From positions 1 through 47,081 of the forward strand of contig NZ_AOMB01000037.1 of the NCBI RefSeq assembly GCF_000336675.1: DNA of 47,081 nucleotides, in the 5' to 3' direction. The notes beneath the pieces were generated by a model that made no database searches, was not told the origin of the DNA, and saw only the letters and a program-made list of their open reading frames with translations. A program made the position numbers and the translations under genes. The first letter of the stretch is position 1, and each line of letters starts with the position of its first letter. Below are positions 17,080 through 24,924 of the stretch, one piece after another. The stretch is from Halococcus hamelinensis 100A6. GTDB lineage: Archaea; Halobacteriota; Halobacteria; Halobacteriales; Halococcaceae.

Positions 17080-18804
17080 GTGTCTGAGCCATCCCGTAGG
17101 AGGTCCTTCTCTGTTAGTTTGTTCGCTCTTCTGTCGGTAGTGATCACGGTTGTGTCGTTCACTCCTGCTCCCTCTGGGTACGAGATATCCATCCATGGCG
17201 CGTATAGCCCATTCCTCAAATTTGCATTTCTCGCTGTACTCCTTGGTGGTATTGGGCTCATTATTGACGGGACACGATCGAAAGCCATTTCATGGGCTGT
17301 CGGGCTCATGCTTATCCTTGTGGCATATGCTGTATTATACTCACTCCCACTCGTTCGCGGGTATGAAATCTATGGGACACCCCTAACCGATTCACTCTAC
17401 CATCTGGGTGTTGTCTCAGATATTATCTCCAATGGTCATATCCCAAACGAACTATATCCGGCAACTCACATACTATTCAGTGAACTCTCCATACTCACCG
17501 GGCTCTCCGCCAACACGTTCCAGATGCCAGTCTCATACTTGTTCTCGGTACTCCTAATAACCGGATGCTTCGTGGCTGGCCGGGGGTTATTTGGAGTTCA
17601 AGCTGGCCGATATGTCCTCGCAGCAGCTATCCCACTCGTATATGCTGACCTCCAAATAACGATCCTCCCTTGGTTCTACGCCATCTGTTTTATTCCGCTC
17701 TTCTTATTGACGCTACACAAGGCAGTCGGGGTTGGCTCTCAAATCGTGGCATTGGTCTTCGCAGTTGCTATCACGATGTACCATCCCTTGACGAGCCTAT
17801 TCATGACCGTCGTGGTAGCTGTATACACACTTTGGACATGGTTATCTCGCTCTCGAAGAAATCAGAGTATTGGGCTACCTCTCGCGATCGGTGTTATAGC
17901 TGCGATATGGGCGATCGGGTCTGATAGGGTTCAGGGCATGATCGCCGGAGTTGCAACTGGTGCAGCTACCGGGGGTGGGGTTGCCACGTATGCTTCGGAG
18001 GCTGCCAATAGCGGACGAAATATCTACGATCTCGTCGTGAATTTTCTCATCATTCGTTGGGGGACCGCGGTGCTCTACATGGGCTTCGGTGGCCTGATCG
18101 TATTGTGGATAACTTACCGCTCAATTCGAGGTCGGCAACGCGCTGAGATTCAGATGGTGTCAGCACAGTATGTTGCCGGTGGTCTGTTCGGCGTGTCCTT
18201 GGCAGCCGGACAAGTTCTCGCGCGGAACCCCGTTCGGATCTCACAGTTTTGCTTGCTGTTCTCTATATTCTTGATCGGGTATGGGCTCTGGGCAGCCTCG
18301 CAGAACTCACAGCGCAGAACAGCGCGTATTGCGAGCGCGATCCTGATTATGGTCGTACTGTCTACTGCGCTCTTGGGTGCGGGGACTGCTTACGAAGACA
18401 ACCGACAAGTAACCCATACCACTATCGACGGTTCAAGTTGGTTTCTTGAACACCGCGACGCCGACATCCAGACTAGGTCGTTCCGGATGAGCCGTGGTGT
18501 GCAATTCTATATTCAAGGCAACAATCTCGCCAGAGCAAGTAGCGTCGCGTTTTCGCGCTTCTTGGAGAGCCGACAACTACCCAAGCATCTTGGGTACACT
18601 GGAAATGGCACCGCCGAAGAAGTGTTCGGATCGAGACAATATATCATCACGAAGACACCCGACGTGGTGTGGACTGAAAGCCAATATGGCGATGGAAACA
18701 TAGAACGCGGGTACACTCAGACAGACCTAACCAAGATTGAAAACGATCCCACTGTTAGTAAGGCGTACACAAACGGTCCGTATGATATCTGGTTCCTTCA
18801 ATAG
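17080..18804 (+). CDS. Polytopic membrane protein of the glycan cluster (GT-C-like)
   Basis: The protein is 574 aa starting with GTG at 17080 (VSEPSRRRSF). The basic start is followed by around eleven hydrophobic helices up to residue 440 and a C-terminal outside domain of about 130 residues (SSWFLEHRDADIQTRSF; ending in GPYDIWFLQ). The first outside loop reads GTPLTDSLYHLGVVSDI, with an Asp in the position expected of GT-C enzymes. The plan resembles the protein at 3808-5472. It may use lipid-linked sugars outside the membrane or polymerise repeat units, but no family signature is certain. The gene is AT-rich compared with the first half of the locus and stands alone. Confidence 0.5.
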   Translation: MSEPSRRRSFSVSLFALLSVVITVVSFTPAPSGYEISIHGAYSPFLKFAFLAVLLGGIGLIIDGTRSKAISWAVGLMLILVAYAVLYSLPLVRGYEIYGTPLTDSLYHLGVVSDIISNGHIPNELYPATHILFSELSILTGLSANTFQMPVSYLFSVLLITGCFVAGRGLFGVQAGRYVLAAAIPLVYADLQITILPWFYAICFIPLFLLTLHKAVGVGSQIVALVFAVAITMYHPLTSLFMTVVVAVYTLWTWLSRSRRNQSIGLPLAIGVIAAIWAIGSDRVQGMIAGVATGAATGGGVATYASEAANSGRNIYDLVVNFLIIRWGTAVLYMGFGGLIVLWITYRSIRGRQRAEIQMVSAQYVAGGLFGVSLAAGQVLARNPVRISQFCLLFSIFLIGYGLWAASQNSQRRTARIASAILIMVVLSTALLGAGTAYEDNRQVTHTTIDGSSWFLEHRDADIQTRSFRMSRGVQFYIQGNNLARASSVAFSRFLESRQLPKHLGYTGNGTAEEVFGSRQYIITKTPDVVWTESQYGDGNIERGYTQTDLTKIENDPTVSKAYTNGPYDIWFLQ

Positions 18805-19001
18805 TCCTTATAACTACGGAATGCGCCGGGAAGACCTCAGGTCACGGATATCGAGATGAGTGGATGCTCAAGAATCGGATGTCCTTATACGACTAAGAGA
18901 AAGTCAAGGATATGTTACTGCTTTGTGACGAGACACAACATAGCGATAGCTCATAGAGTGAGAGAACCTAGCTGGGAATGTTTGCTTTTGGGGCCAATTT
19001 T

Positions 19002-19043
19002 TTTGTTGTGGTGGAGATATACGGCTTAATAAACCACAACAAA
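19002..19043. repeat. 11-bp perfect inverted repeat around a TATA-like stretch
   Basis: TTTGTTGTGGT (19002-19012) and ACCACAACAAA (19033-19043) are exact reverse complements separated by 20 nt containing AT-rich, TATA-like sequence. It lies in the otherwise empty gap 18805-19224. An open frame starting at 19046 just after it is not protein-like. The element could be an operator, a terminator hairpin, or a small mobile-element end. Confidence 0.45.
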
Positions 19044-19224
19044 GCATGAGGAAGGACGCTGCTCAAATCCGAGAAAACGATGATATGCAAGCTCGCAATG
19101 GAGGTAAGCTCTACATACAAAACCATCAACGGAGAACTAACCGTCACGGACGTTTCGAGGAACAGCTCGACGCGTTCACAATAACTACGAGTAGGTTTTT
19201 GAGGCCGGGGAAAAACGATGAACT

Positions 19225-20759
19225 ATGGTTTCAGTCACGCTTATTGGGCTCGACGGTGCGACTTGGGACGTACTCCGGCCGCTGCTTGAAGAGGGGGATC
19301 TTCCCAATCTCTCCCAGCTGATGGAAGATGGGTTCTCGGGGACGCTTTACAGTACGGTTCCGTCGCGAACCAGCCCCGCCATCCCTTCGCTCTACACTGG
19401 CTGTGACCCTTCGGAGCTCGATTCCTTGGGTTCACCAAGCCAAATGGCGAGACGATCTCGGCTGATGACATAGACGCCCCCCGGATTTGGACGATGCTTG
19501 GTCAGCATGATATCCGTTCTTCGGTTGTCAACGTCCGGACGACTTACCCTCCGGACCGGACGAACGGTGTGGTCGTCGCAGGCGACCCTGCACCCGGCGA
19601 AGATAGCGACTATGTTCATCCCCCTAGCCTTCACAAGCGGATTGAGGGTTTCCGTGCCGAGGAGTTGGACCACCGCCGACACAAGGAGTTAGTTCCTGCT
19701 ACCGACAACCCCAAAGAGGTCACAGATATTTCAATCGAGATCTTGAATCGCCGTTTTGAGTCCTTCATGGAGATACTCTCGACCGAAGAGTCCGGTTTCA
19801 ACATGTTTTGGATCGGTGGGACAGACTTCCTCCAGCACCGACTCTGGGGACATCCGGAACAACTCAGACGCTTCTACAAAGCGGCAGACAAATCTATCGG
19901 GCGGGTATTGGAAACCACCGAGGGCGACACGTTCGTACTAAGCGACCACGGATTTTCAGCGCCTTCTGAGTGGTCCTTCCACCTAAACCAGTGGTTGTAC
20001 GATGAGGGGTATCTGGAACTCTATGGCGGACGAATTGGAGGGGAAGTGATTCGAACCGGCCAAACACTAGCCCGGCGACACGTTCCAACAAAGTACCTCC
20101 ATCGAGTTCTGAGCCTCCTAAACGACGAGTCCGAGGAGAATCCAGACCCTCCTTGGTTTGACCGTTCGTATTTGAACACTCCTGGCGTGAAACCCGACTC
20201 TATCGCACGGGTCGGGTCTCCATCCACCATCCACATCAACGCCTCTGGAGAAAAACGCCGACGGGTAGCCAATGAGATCATTTCCAACCTCAAATCAGTT
20301 CAAACACCGTCTGGCACTCCAGCAGTCAAGAACGCATGGCTCGCTGAGGACCTCTACAATGGAGGCCGATACAGTGAGGATCTCCCAGACATTTTCCTCC
20401 AGGCGGGAGAATCAGTCGGCGTTGACCCTCAAATCACTTCGTCCACGTTCTCCAAGAAGAACGCTCAACGGACAGGGCACATCCATTCCCGAGAAGGCGT
20501 GTGGATGGGGAATGGCCCAAACATCGACGCACAATCAGAGCCGTTCAACGCGTCGATAATTGATGTAGCTCCAACGATCCTGCACATGATCGGGGTCCCC
20601 GTAGGTGAACATATGCATGGCACGGTCCAACAAGAGATGCTTGCTGACGAGTCTTCCGTACAGACTGAAGACTACCAGCAGAGTACGAGAAAATCTGTCA
20701 TGACCGAAGAAGACCAAGAAGCCAGAAGAGAGTGGCTTTCTGACATGGGTTATCTGTAG
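19225..20759 (+). pseudogene. Alkaline-phosphatase-superfamily enzyme, broken by a one-base deletion
   Basis: The ATG at 19225 opens VTLIGLDGATWDVLRPLLEEG (the metal Asp), then SRTSPAIPSLYTGCDPSELD (nucleophile region). Near 19425 the frame is lost, and the family sequence resumes one frame over (GFTKPNGETISADDIDAPR) and runs to TAG at 20757-20759. Restoring one base gives exactly 512 codons. The second part holds WIGGTDFLQHRLWG, VLSDHGFS and TGHIHSREGVWMG, that is all expected metal ligands. It ends WLSDMGYL. Such enzymes cleave or transfer phosphoesters at surface glycans or lipids. The deletion is in GATTCCTTGGG. It may be a real null allele or a base-call error. It is the last gene of the glycan locus. 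Confidence 0.7.
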
Positions 20760-20943
20760 ATGAGTTTGATTTACTTCTCTAGTTGGTCAAGTGATTCGTT
20801 TGCTAAGTACACGGTTCTATTCAGACATCACATAATCCGGAAACGAAAATGAAGTAGAAAACACGCAAACCACATACGATATACAATGAACTTATATAAG
20901 AAAGTTAGATTAATCGGTTATCAGCGGTCGTGAGAGGGTTTCT

Positions 20944-21174
20944 TCATTCGTCAGCTATGGACCACAGTCGAGCGTTCGCCACTTTTCTGCTTTTGACCTC
21001 GCCACTATCTTCAAGATGTCGGAGTTTCTTGTAGGCCGTATCGTAAATACAGTCCACCTGATCCGCGATCTCCTGAGTACCGCCCGCGCCACCAAGACTT
21101 TCGATCGCCTCAAGAAAATCGGCTGTAGAGTACTCCGCAGTATAACGGCCAGTATCTTGATCACGCTCAGGCAT
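20944..21174 (-). CDS. Winged-helix DNA-binding regulator, 76 aa
   Basis: The product is MPERDQDTGRYTAEY followed by a single winged helix: TADFLEAIESL, then TQEIADQVDC and IYDTAYKKLRHLEDSG, with the wing EVKSRKVANARLWS. This is a common haloarchaeal MarR/ArsR-like mini-regulator. The start at 21174 is chosen because this N-terminal GRYTxEY sequence is typical and a TATA-like box (TTATATC, 21204-21210) lies about 30 nt upstream. The gene points away from the zinc-finger operon at 21360, and the gap between holds a 16-bp inverted repeat. It is therefore the natural candidate to control that operon and itself. Confidence 0.75.
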   Translation of the reverse strand: MPERDQDTGRYTAEYSTADFLEAIESLGGAGGTQEIADQVDCIYDTAYKKLRHLEDSGEVKSRKVANARLWSIADE

Positions 21175-21203
21175 CGATAGGGTTTGAGGTAGCACTGTAA
21201 GTA

Positions 21204-21210
21204 GATATAA
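21204..21210 (-). promoter_or_regulatory. TATA-like box of the winged-helix gene
   Basis: It reads TTATATC on the minus strand, about 30 nt before the ATG at 21174 and about 20 nt from the inverted repeat that starts at 21230. Confidence 0.4.
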
Positions 21211-21229
21211 CGGTTTGGTGAGTGAGAGC

Positions 21230-21285
21230 CATCCATTACAATCACTTGGAAAGGCTTTTGCCTATACAGGTGGTTGTAATGGATG
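21230..21285. promoter_or_regulatory. 16-bp inverted repeat in the divergent promoter region
   Basis: CATCCATTACAATCAC (21230-21245) and GTGGTTGTAATGGATG (21270-21285) are reverse complements at 15 of 16 positions, separated by 24 nt. The spacer contains CCTATACA (21261-21268), a fair TATA box for the plus-strand operon, and a small internal stem AGGC-TTTT-GCCT. Placement between a regulator gene and its divergent operon suggests an operator whose two halves bracket the promoter. Confidence 0.6.
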
Positions 21286-21358
21286 TGAAGGCGGTGCTCT
21301 TGGGGTGTTACGATGCGAGAACGCCCGGATGCGCCAACATCCGAGCATAGGCCTTCAC
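21285..21358 (+). ncRNA. Candidate structured RNA leader with a three-way junction
   Basis: The plus strand can fold into four stems. P1 pairs 21285-21292 GTGAAGGC with 21351-21358. P2 pairs 21294-21299 GTGCTC with 21343-21348 (one G-U). P3 pairs 21303-21309 GGGTGTT with 21320-21326 (one G-U) around a 10-nt loop. P4 pairs 21327-21331 GGATG with 21338-21342 around a 6-nt loop. Only three bases are unpaired in the junction. It starts about 20 nt after the TATA-like CCTATACA and ends two bases before the GTG start of the zinc-finger operon, so it could be that operon's 5' leader. No known riboswitch, tRNA or ribozyme motif is recognised. Confidence 0.5.
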
Positions 21359-21359
21359 G

Positions 21360-21551
21360 GTGGATCGAAAGCCCATGCGAACTAACGAATCCGGCAGTCT
21401 TGAAACTGCCGACTGTTCAGGCGCACAGCCAAGCGAACGATGTGACCACTGTGGTCAGCCCACCGAGGAGGGCGATGGTCGAACCGAGTCGCTCCTTGCG
21501 GATGATGTGTTCTGCTCCCCAAAATGTGCGATGCGGGGTGCGCAAAAATGA
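21360..21551 (+). CDS. Zinc-finger mini-protein, first gene of a four-gene overlapping operon
   Basis: The product is 63 aa from GTG at 21360, or 58 aa from ATG at 21375. The N-terminal third is polar. The rest is one zinc-binding unit, CDHCGQPTEEGDG followed by DVFCSPKCAMRG, a treble-clef-like pair of CxxC knuckles ending in a basic helix. DNA, RNA or protein binding is possible, and the role is unknown. The stop overlaps the next gene in the ATGA arrangement, so translation is coupled. The structured leader at 21285-21358 lies directly before the GTG. A 7-bp hairpin (arms CGGCAGT and ACTGCCG, spaced by 6 nt) sits just inside the coding region. Confidence 0.6.
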   Translation: MDRKPMRTNESGSLETADCSGAQPSERCDHCGQPTEEGDGRTESLLADDVFCSPKCAMRGAQK

Positions 21552-21688
21552 GCACTTTCTGTGTCAGATGCGGGGTAGATATGTGGGAGTACAGTGACGA
21601 AGCGAAAGCGGATAGGTGGTGTATCGAGTGCGCTCCTGAGTGCTATACCGGCGGCATTCATATCGCCGCGTTAAGGGCAGTCGAATGA
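21548..21688 (+). CDS. Zinc-finger mini-protein, 46 aa
   Basis: It starts ATG at 21548, overlapping the previous stop by 4 bp, and ends TGA at 21686-21688. The sequence MSTFCVRCGVDMWEY...WCIECAPECYTGG shows two knuckles, CVRC and CIEC, with an extra cysteine three residues after the second and a short C-terminal helix (HIAALRAVE). This is the size and layout of haloarchaeal zinc mini-proteins carried on plasmids and integrated elements. Its stop overlaps the ATG of the next gene (ATGA at 21685-21688). The function is unknown, but the strict head-to-tail overlaps imply that the four products are made together. Confidence 0.65.
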   Translation: MSTFCVRCGVDMWEYSDEAKADRWCIECAPECYTGGIHIAALRAVE

Positions 21689-22032
21689 GTATCGATTCCG
21701 CTCCGGCGGCCGAGCAGTCCATTAGCGGGTGGAGTGTCGGCATCAACACGACCGCGTTCTGCCAGCGATGTACGAGCGATCTCGGTGAAGGAGATCCTGT
21801 CACTGTCTATGCCTATCGACCTGCCGAAGCACAGCGCGTCTCGGTCACACGGCTCTACTGTAGCGCATGCGACCATCGCCGTATCGAACATCCCGCACGC
21901 GGCTGCTATGAGTGGCTGGCGACAGCGCGACTCGTCACCACCTCCGATGTCACAACCCAATCGCACGGACTGATCCTCCAGGGTGTGGAGATACTCGACG
22001 AATGTGGCCCGAAGGAGGGCGGTAGACTGTGA
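21685..22032 (+). CDS. Zinc-finger protein, 115 aa
   Basis: It starts ATG at 21685 (MSIDSAPAAEQ). The centre holds FCQRCTSDLGEGDPVTVYAY, a strand-rich stretch, then LYCSACDHRRIEHPARG, so one Zn site is split over about 45 residues. The last 40 residues are an ordinary acidic domain (LVTTSDVTTQSHGLILQGVE). The pattern resembles haloarchaeal rubredoxin-like or HNH-adjacent zinc domains, but without catalytic residues that I can see. It overlaps both neighbours by 4 bp and is the largest member of the operon. The longer upstream frame from 21640 is rejected because the overlapping ATG fits the operon pattern. Confidence 0.6.
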   Translation: MSIDSAPAAEQSISGWSVGINTTAFCQRCTSDLGEGDPVTVYAYRPAEAQRVSVTRLYCSACDHRRIEHPARGCYEWLATARLVTTSDVTTQSHGLILQGVEILDECGPKEGGRL

Positions 22033-22163
22033 GCGAATCTAGCCTCCTGTCAGCGCTCACAAGATGGACCAAGGCCGAGGTCCATCCCACTGCCAGTTCG
22101 AACACGGAGAGGGCCTCACGGGCCCCAGAGACTCGTCAACAAGCCACCAGTCCGGACGCATAG
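22029..22163 (+). CDS. Small basic-polar protein, last of the overlapping operon
   Basis: It starts GTG at 22029, overlapping the previous TGA by 3 bp, and has 44 codons ending at TAG 22161-22163. An amphipathic start (SLLSALTRWTKAEVHP) is followed by a Ser/Thr/Arg-rich disordered tail. No family is recognised. The only evidence for reality is the repeated stop-start overlap with the preceding genes and the absence of any better frame here. Confidence 0.4.
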   Translation: MSESSLLSALTRWTKAEVHPTASSNTERASRAPETRQQATSPDA

Positions 22164-22215
22164 CCAGCTAACCTCCAACCAGGAGTGACCACTTCACTCC
22201 TTACCCGATACAGCG

Positions 22216-22941
22216 ATGCCCACAGACACAGCCACCGCTATCGACAGCACCGACACCATCGACACGGAATCGAGCGACGAACTCACCCAGTTGCTCCAAC
22301 GCGTCGAAGCCCTCGAAGCCGAGAACGACCGACTCCAAGCAGAACTCGACAGCGTCCACAAACAACACCGAGAGGACCACCACGCAGTAGCCCGCGAGAA
22401 CCACGACCTTCGAAAATCCAACGAACAGCTCCGAGAGCGCGTCGACAAAACCGAAGTCAAGGACAGCCACTTACTCGACGATATCATCGACCTGGAGAAC
22501 CAACTCACTGATCTCGAAGCGAGTAGCTCCACATCGGAGAACCAGAGTCAGGACACCAGTGCTCGCGACACGGAGCTAACTCCCATCGAACGCGTCGCGA
22601 AGCTCGGCAATGAGGGTACAGGCATCGAGGTCACGCCATCCATCGAACGGGCCGTCGCGATCTACGAACACTGGGACGAATGGGCGAAGAAAACGCCGAG
22701 GGGCCACGTCCTGAAGGATGGACTGAAGACCCTCCTCCGGACCGCAACGGGAGAGAAACTCGCCTGGCGACAAGTCTACCGCGCCGCGGAAGCGCTCGAA
22801 GAGCTCTCGAAAGGCCGGATCAAGTTTTTCCATCATGACCGTCACGGGAAGATGTTTCTCGAACCACCATTGGAAACGGAGCACGAGTGTCACTCGTCGT
22901 CAGTAGCCACGAAGGAGACCCCGTCAGCGAATCAGCTGTGA
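22216..22941 (+). CDS. Coiled-coil protein with C-terminal globular domain
   Basis: The product is 241 aa. Residues about 18-105 are a long heptad coiled coil (LTQLLQRVEALEAENDRLQ and onward), separated by a Ser/Thr/Gln linker from a globular part at about 120-225. The globular part contains TPIERVAKLGNEGTGIEVTP, SIERAVAIYEHWDEWAKKTP, KDGLKTLLRTATGEKLAWRQ and RAAEALEELSKGRIKFFHHD. The latter looks helical and winged-helix-like. Similar proteins occur beside small zinc-finger genes in haloarchaeal integrated elements and plasmids, probably as DNA-binding or partition-type factors (inference). It follows the mini-gene operon after 52 nt on the same strand and may be cotranscribed. Confidence 0.6.
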   Translation: MPTDTATAIDSTDTIDTESSDELTQLLQRVEALEAENDRLQAELDSVHKQHREDHHAVARENHDLRKSNEQLRERVDKTEVKDSHLLDDIIDLENQLTDLEASSSTSENQSQDTSARDTELTPIERVAKLGNEGTGIEVTPSIERAVAIYEHWDEWAKKTPRGHVLKDGLKTLLRTATGEKLAWRQVYRAAEALEELSKGRIKFFHHDRHGKMFLEPPLETEHECHSSSVATKETPSANQL

Positions 22942-23158
22942 GATAACACCGAAGAGATAGGAGTCATCTTTCCAGGAACGAACGCGGTGTACGCATTGGT
23001 CCGCTACAGGTAGGTGAAATCCCTTAGACCGCTACCCAGACGATCGAGAGAACACAACGCCGAATCTAACAACTGACGATGTGTGTCAGTACTCGTATCG
23101 GAAGGCGTGGAGCGCAGCGCTCAATAGTGGTCTGTTGGTCCAAGGGGAGACGCTGTCA

Positions 23159-23240
23159 TCAAAACTGACTGAGAATATCGGTGCTGCCACACTCCTGACA
23201 GTGTGCGGCCCGGGCGAGATAGTGAACCAATCCGTCTTGA
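23159..23240 (-). pseudogene. C-terminal scrap of a CPxCG zinc-finger gene
   Basis: On the minus strand the end reads HCQECGSTDILSQF with a stop at 23159-23161, nearly the same as the tail of the intact gene at 28371-28529 (QCPECGSTDVLSRS). The DNA shares GGTGCTGCCACACTCC with that copy. Upstream there is no first knuckle and no start, so this is a decayed paralogue. The surrounding gap 22942-23376 holds nothing else that I can support. Confidence 0.45.
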
Positions 23241-23376
23241 GATCCTGTGGTAAATGTTCGAATGGACTGAACTCTGGATAGGAGAATGACTAGGCAATGG
23301 GTAGTAAAGTTGCTGTTATCTGATGCTTTGAGGGTTAGCAGAGATATAACCGGTTTAGCCTCATAGGGCCACTACA

Positions 23377-24342
23377 ATGTCACCGACGACACCGGGGCTA
23401 CATCACGTGACCGCTATCGCGGGTGACCCACAGCGAAACGCCGAATTCTACGTCGAAACGCTCGGTCTGCGCTTTCTGAAAAAGACCGTCAATCACGACG
23501 ACAAACACACCTACCACTTCTATTTCGGCGATAGCGAGGGGACACCAGGGTCCAACATCACGTTCTTCCCCTGGGGAGAGCGCGGCCGCCCCGGGCAATT
23601 CGGTGCGGGACAGACCAAGGTCACGACGTACTTCATCTCCGAAAATTCGCTTGAATACTGGCTCGATCGGCTGGAAGCACACGATATCGATATCGAAGGA
23701 CCGACCGAACAGTTCGGCGAGACCGTCATTGAGTTCGACGATCCTGATGGCATCACGCTTGCGCTCGTTGCCACGGACGATGCACCCGAGGCAAAACCAT
23801 GGGAGGAGAGCCCTGTTCCCAACGAACACCAACTGCGCGGCTTTCACAGTGTCACCCTCGGTGTCAATGATATCGAACCGACTGCCGACGTGTTGACCAA
23901 GGGACTTGGCTACGAATTCGAGGCCAAGGAGGATGGGCGGCATCGATATCGGTCCGCCACCGGAGGTCCAGGCTCTATCATCGACCTCGTTGAAACGGAG
24001 CGATCACGAGGGCAGATGGGTACTGGCACTGTTCACCACATTGCCTACAAGGCCGAGGACACTGACGAACAAGAGCAGTGGCGCGATCATCTAATCGACC
24101 AAGGATTGCGCGTTACTGATATCGTCGATCGGGTTTATTTCAAATCAATCTACTTTCGCGAACCGGGTGGTGTCCTCTTCGAGATCGCAACGATGGGACC
24201 CGGCTTCAGCGTTGATCAGAGCCAGGACGAGCTCGGCACGGACCTCGCGCTCCCCGACTGGTTGGAGAGCGAACGCAAGGAAATCGAGTCCCGCCTTCCA
24301 TCGTTCGAAACCCCGTCTACAAGCCCCCTTTCCGACGATTAG
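23377..24342 (+). CDS. Ring-cleaving dioxygenase / glyoxalase family (VOC) protein
   Basis: The product is 321 aa, a tandem pair of vicinal-oxygen-chelate domains. The first starts PGLHHVTAIAGDPQRNAEFY (metal His) and ends VIEFDDPDGI. The second begins RGFHSVTLGVNDIEPTADVL and ends FREPGGVLFEIATMGPGF. It has the length and sequence pattern of the MhqO/LinE-like class annotated as ring-cleaving dioxygenases, which open hydroquinone-type rings or detoxify quinones with a divalent metal. It is cytosolic and monocistronic. The C-terminal LPDWLESERKEIESRLPSF is also typical of the class. Its link to the neighbouring genes is not apparent. The minus-strand frame over it is a shadow. Confidence 0.8.
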   Translation: MSPTTPGLHHVTAIAGDPQRNAEFYVETLGLRFLKKTVNHDDKHTYHFYFGDSEGTPGSNITFFPWGERGRPGQFGAGQTKVTTYFISENSLEYWLDRLEAHDIDIEGPTEQFGETVIEFDDPDGITLALVATDDAPEAKPWEESPVPNEHQLRGFHSVTLGVNDIEPTADVLTKGLGYEFEAKEDGRHRYRSATGGPGSIIDLVETERSRGQMGTGTVHHIAYKAEDTDEQEQWRDHLIDQGLRVTDIVDRVYFKSIYFREPGGVLFEIATMGPGFSVDQSQDELGTDLALPDWLESERKEIESRLPSFETPSTSPLSDD

Positions 24343-24462
24343 TAGCGGATCTCTCACTGAATGTCGGCATAATTGGCGGTGTACCCTACTATTCGTTTTC
24401 GAACCTTTAGATAAATTCGGACAGGAGGTATATAATGAAGCGTCGAATGCTATCGACGAGAG

Positions 24463-24621
24463 CTAATTCCGGCGCTTCGATTTCGCTTCGCGAACGTCGC
24501 CACCGTCCCAAAGCATGTCAAGGCAATCAGGACAGATCTGGACAGTGTCCATTCCAGTCGGAGCGAATACACGAACATATTGTTGAGTAACGAACCCATC
24601 GCAGTTTTCGCAATTCGGCAT
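24463..24621 (-). CDS. DUF7563-like zinc-finger mini-protein, 52 aa
   Basis: ATG at 24621, TAG at 24463-24465. MPNCENCDGFVTQQYVRVF is followed by QICPDCLDMLWDG. It pairs one CxxC near the start with CPDC at mid-protein, around the YVRVFAP strand. This pattern matches a very widespread haloarchaeal mini-protein family (MPxCxxC, VRVFAP, CPxC). Its function is unknown. It lies between the dioxygenase gene, to which it is convergent, and the left end of the IS1341-type element. Confidence 0.7.
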   Translation of the reverse strand: MPNCENCDGFVTQQYVRVFAPTGMDTVQICPDCLDMLWDGGDVREAKSKRRN

Positions 24622-24695
24622 ACTCAGGTTGGCTTGTTCGCCTCACTCGATGGTATCGGCTTTAATTGGTGATACTGACCGGTAGCAAGCGGAAG

Positions 24696-24715
24696 CCCAC
24701 GACTTCAGTCGTGGG
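24696..24715. repeat. Left subterminal hairpin of the IS1341-type element
   Basis: Arms CCCACGAC and GTCGTGGG surround TTCA. The same arms recur at 26231-26250 with loop TGAA. Confidence 0.7.
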
Positions 24716-24748
24716 TCTGAGCGCCACTTCGTAACACCAGACCGGGCC

Positions 24749-24880
24749 TCATCCGTCTTCTAAGTTGTCGGCGGCACAAACCAGCATCCCGCGCCACGTC
24801 AACCCATGTTTGTCCTTTACCTCTTTCAGATGGTCATACTGATCCTCATCCGGCACCTCGATGTGAATGTTCGTCACCAC
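24749..24880 (-). CDS. Small IS-associated protein, 43 aa
   Basis: A GTG start at 24880 gives [20 protein letters not shown] and ends with [18 protein letters not shown]. The pattern (a short strand, IEVPDEDxYDxLK, then an amphipathic GLTWRGML helix) resembles a ribbon-helix-helix half. It recurs, to my recollection, divergently upstream of haloarchaeal IS1341-type tnpB genes. It may regulate tnpB or act as an accessory factor. A longer minus-strand frame extends the N-terminus antisense to tnpB and is rejected. A second GTG one codon later is an alternative start. Confidence 0.6.
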   Translation of the reverse strand: MVTNIHIEVPDEDQYDHLKEVKDKHGLTWRGMLVCAADNLEDG

Positions 24881-24924
24881 ATGACCAAACACAAACCATA
24901 GATTATTGTATGTTGTGCTCAAGG

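Noticed and set aside
19046-19321. ATG-started frame directly after an inverted repeat
   Set aside because: Overlaps the start of the phosphodiesterase gene in another frame and has no protein-like pattern.
21285-21358. Reading the structured element as a tRNA
   Set aside because: No T-loop consensus, no 7-bp acceptor with CCA context and no anticodon arm of standard length. The fold is a three-way rather than four-way junction.
21313-21597. Alternative ATG frame through the structured leader and first zinc-finger gene
   Set aside because: It lacks the zinc knuckles that the frame from 21360 shows and breaks the overlap pattern with the next gene.
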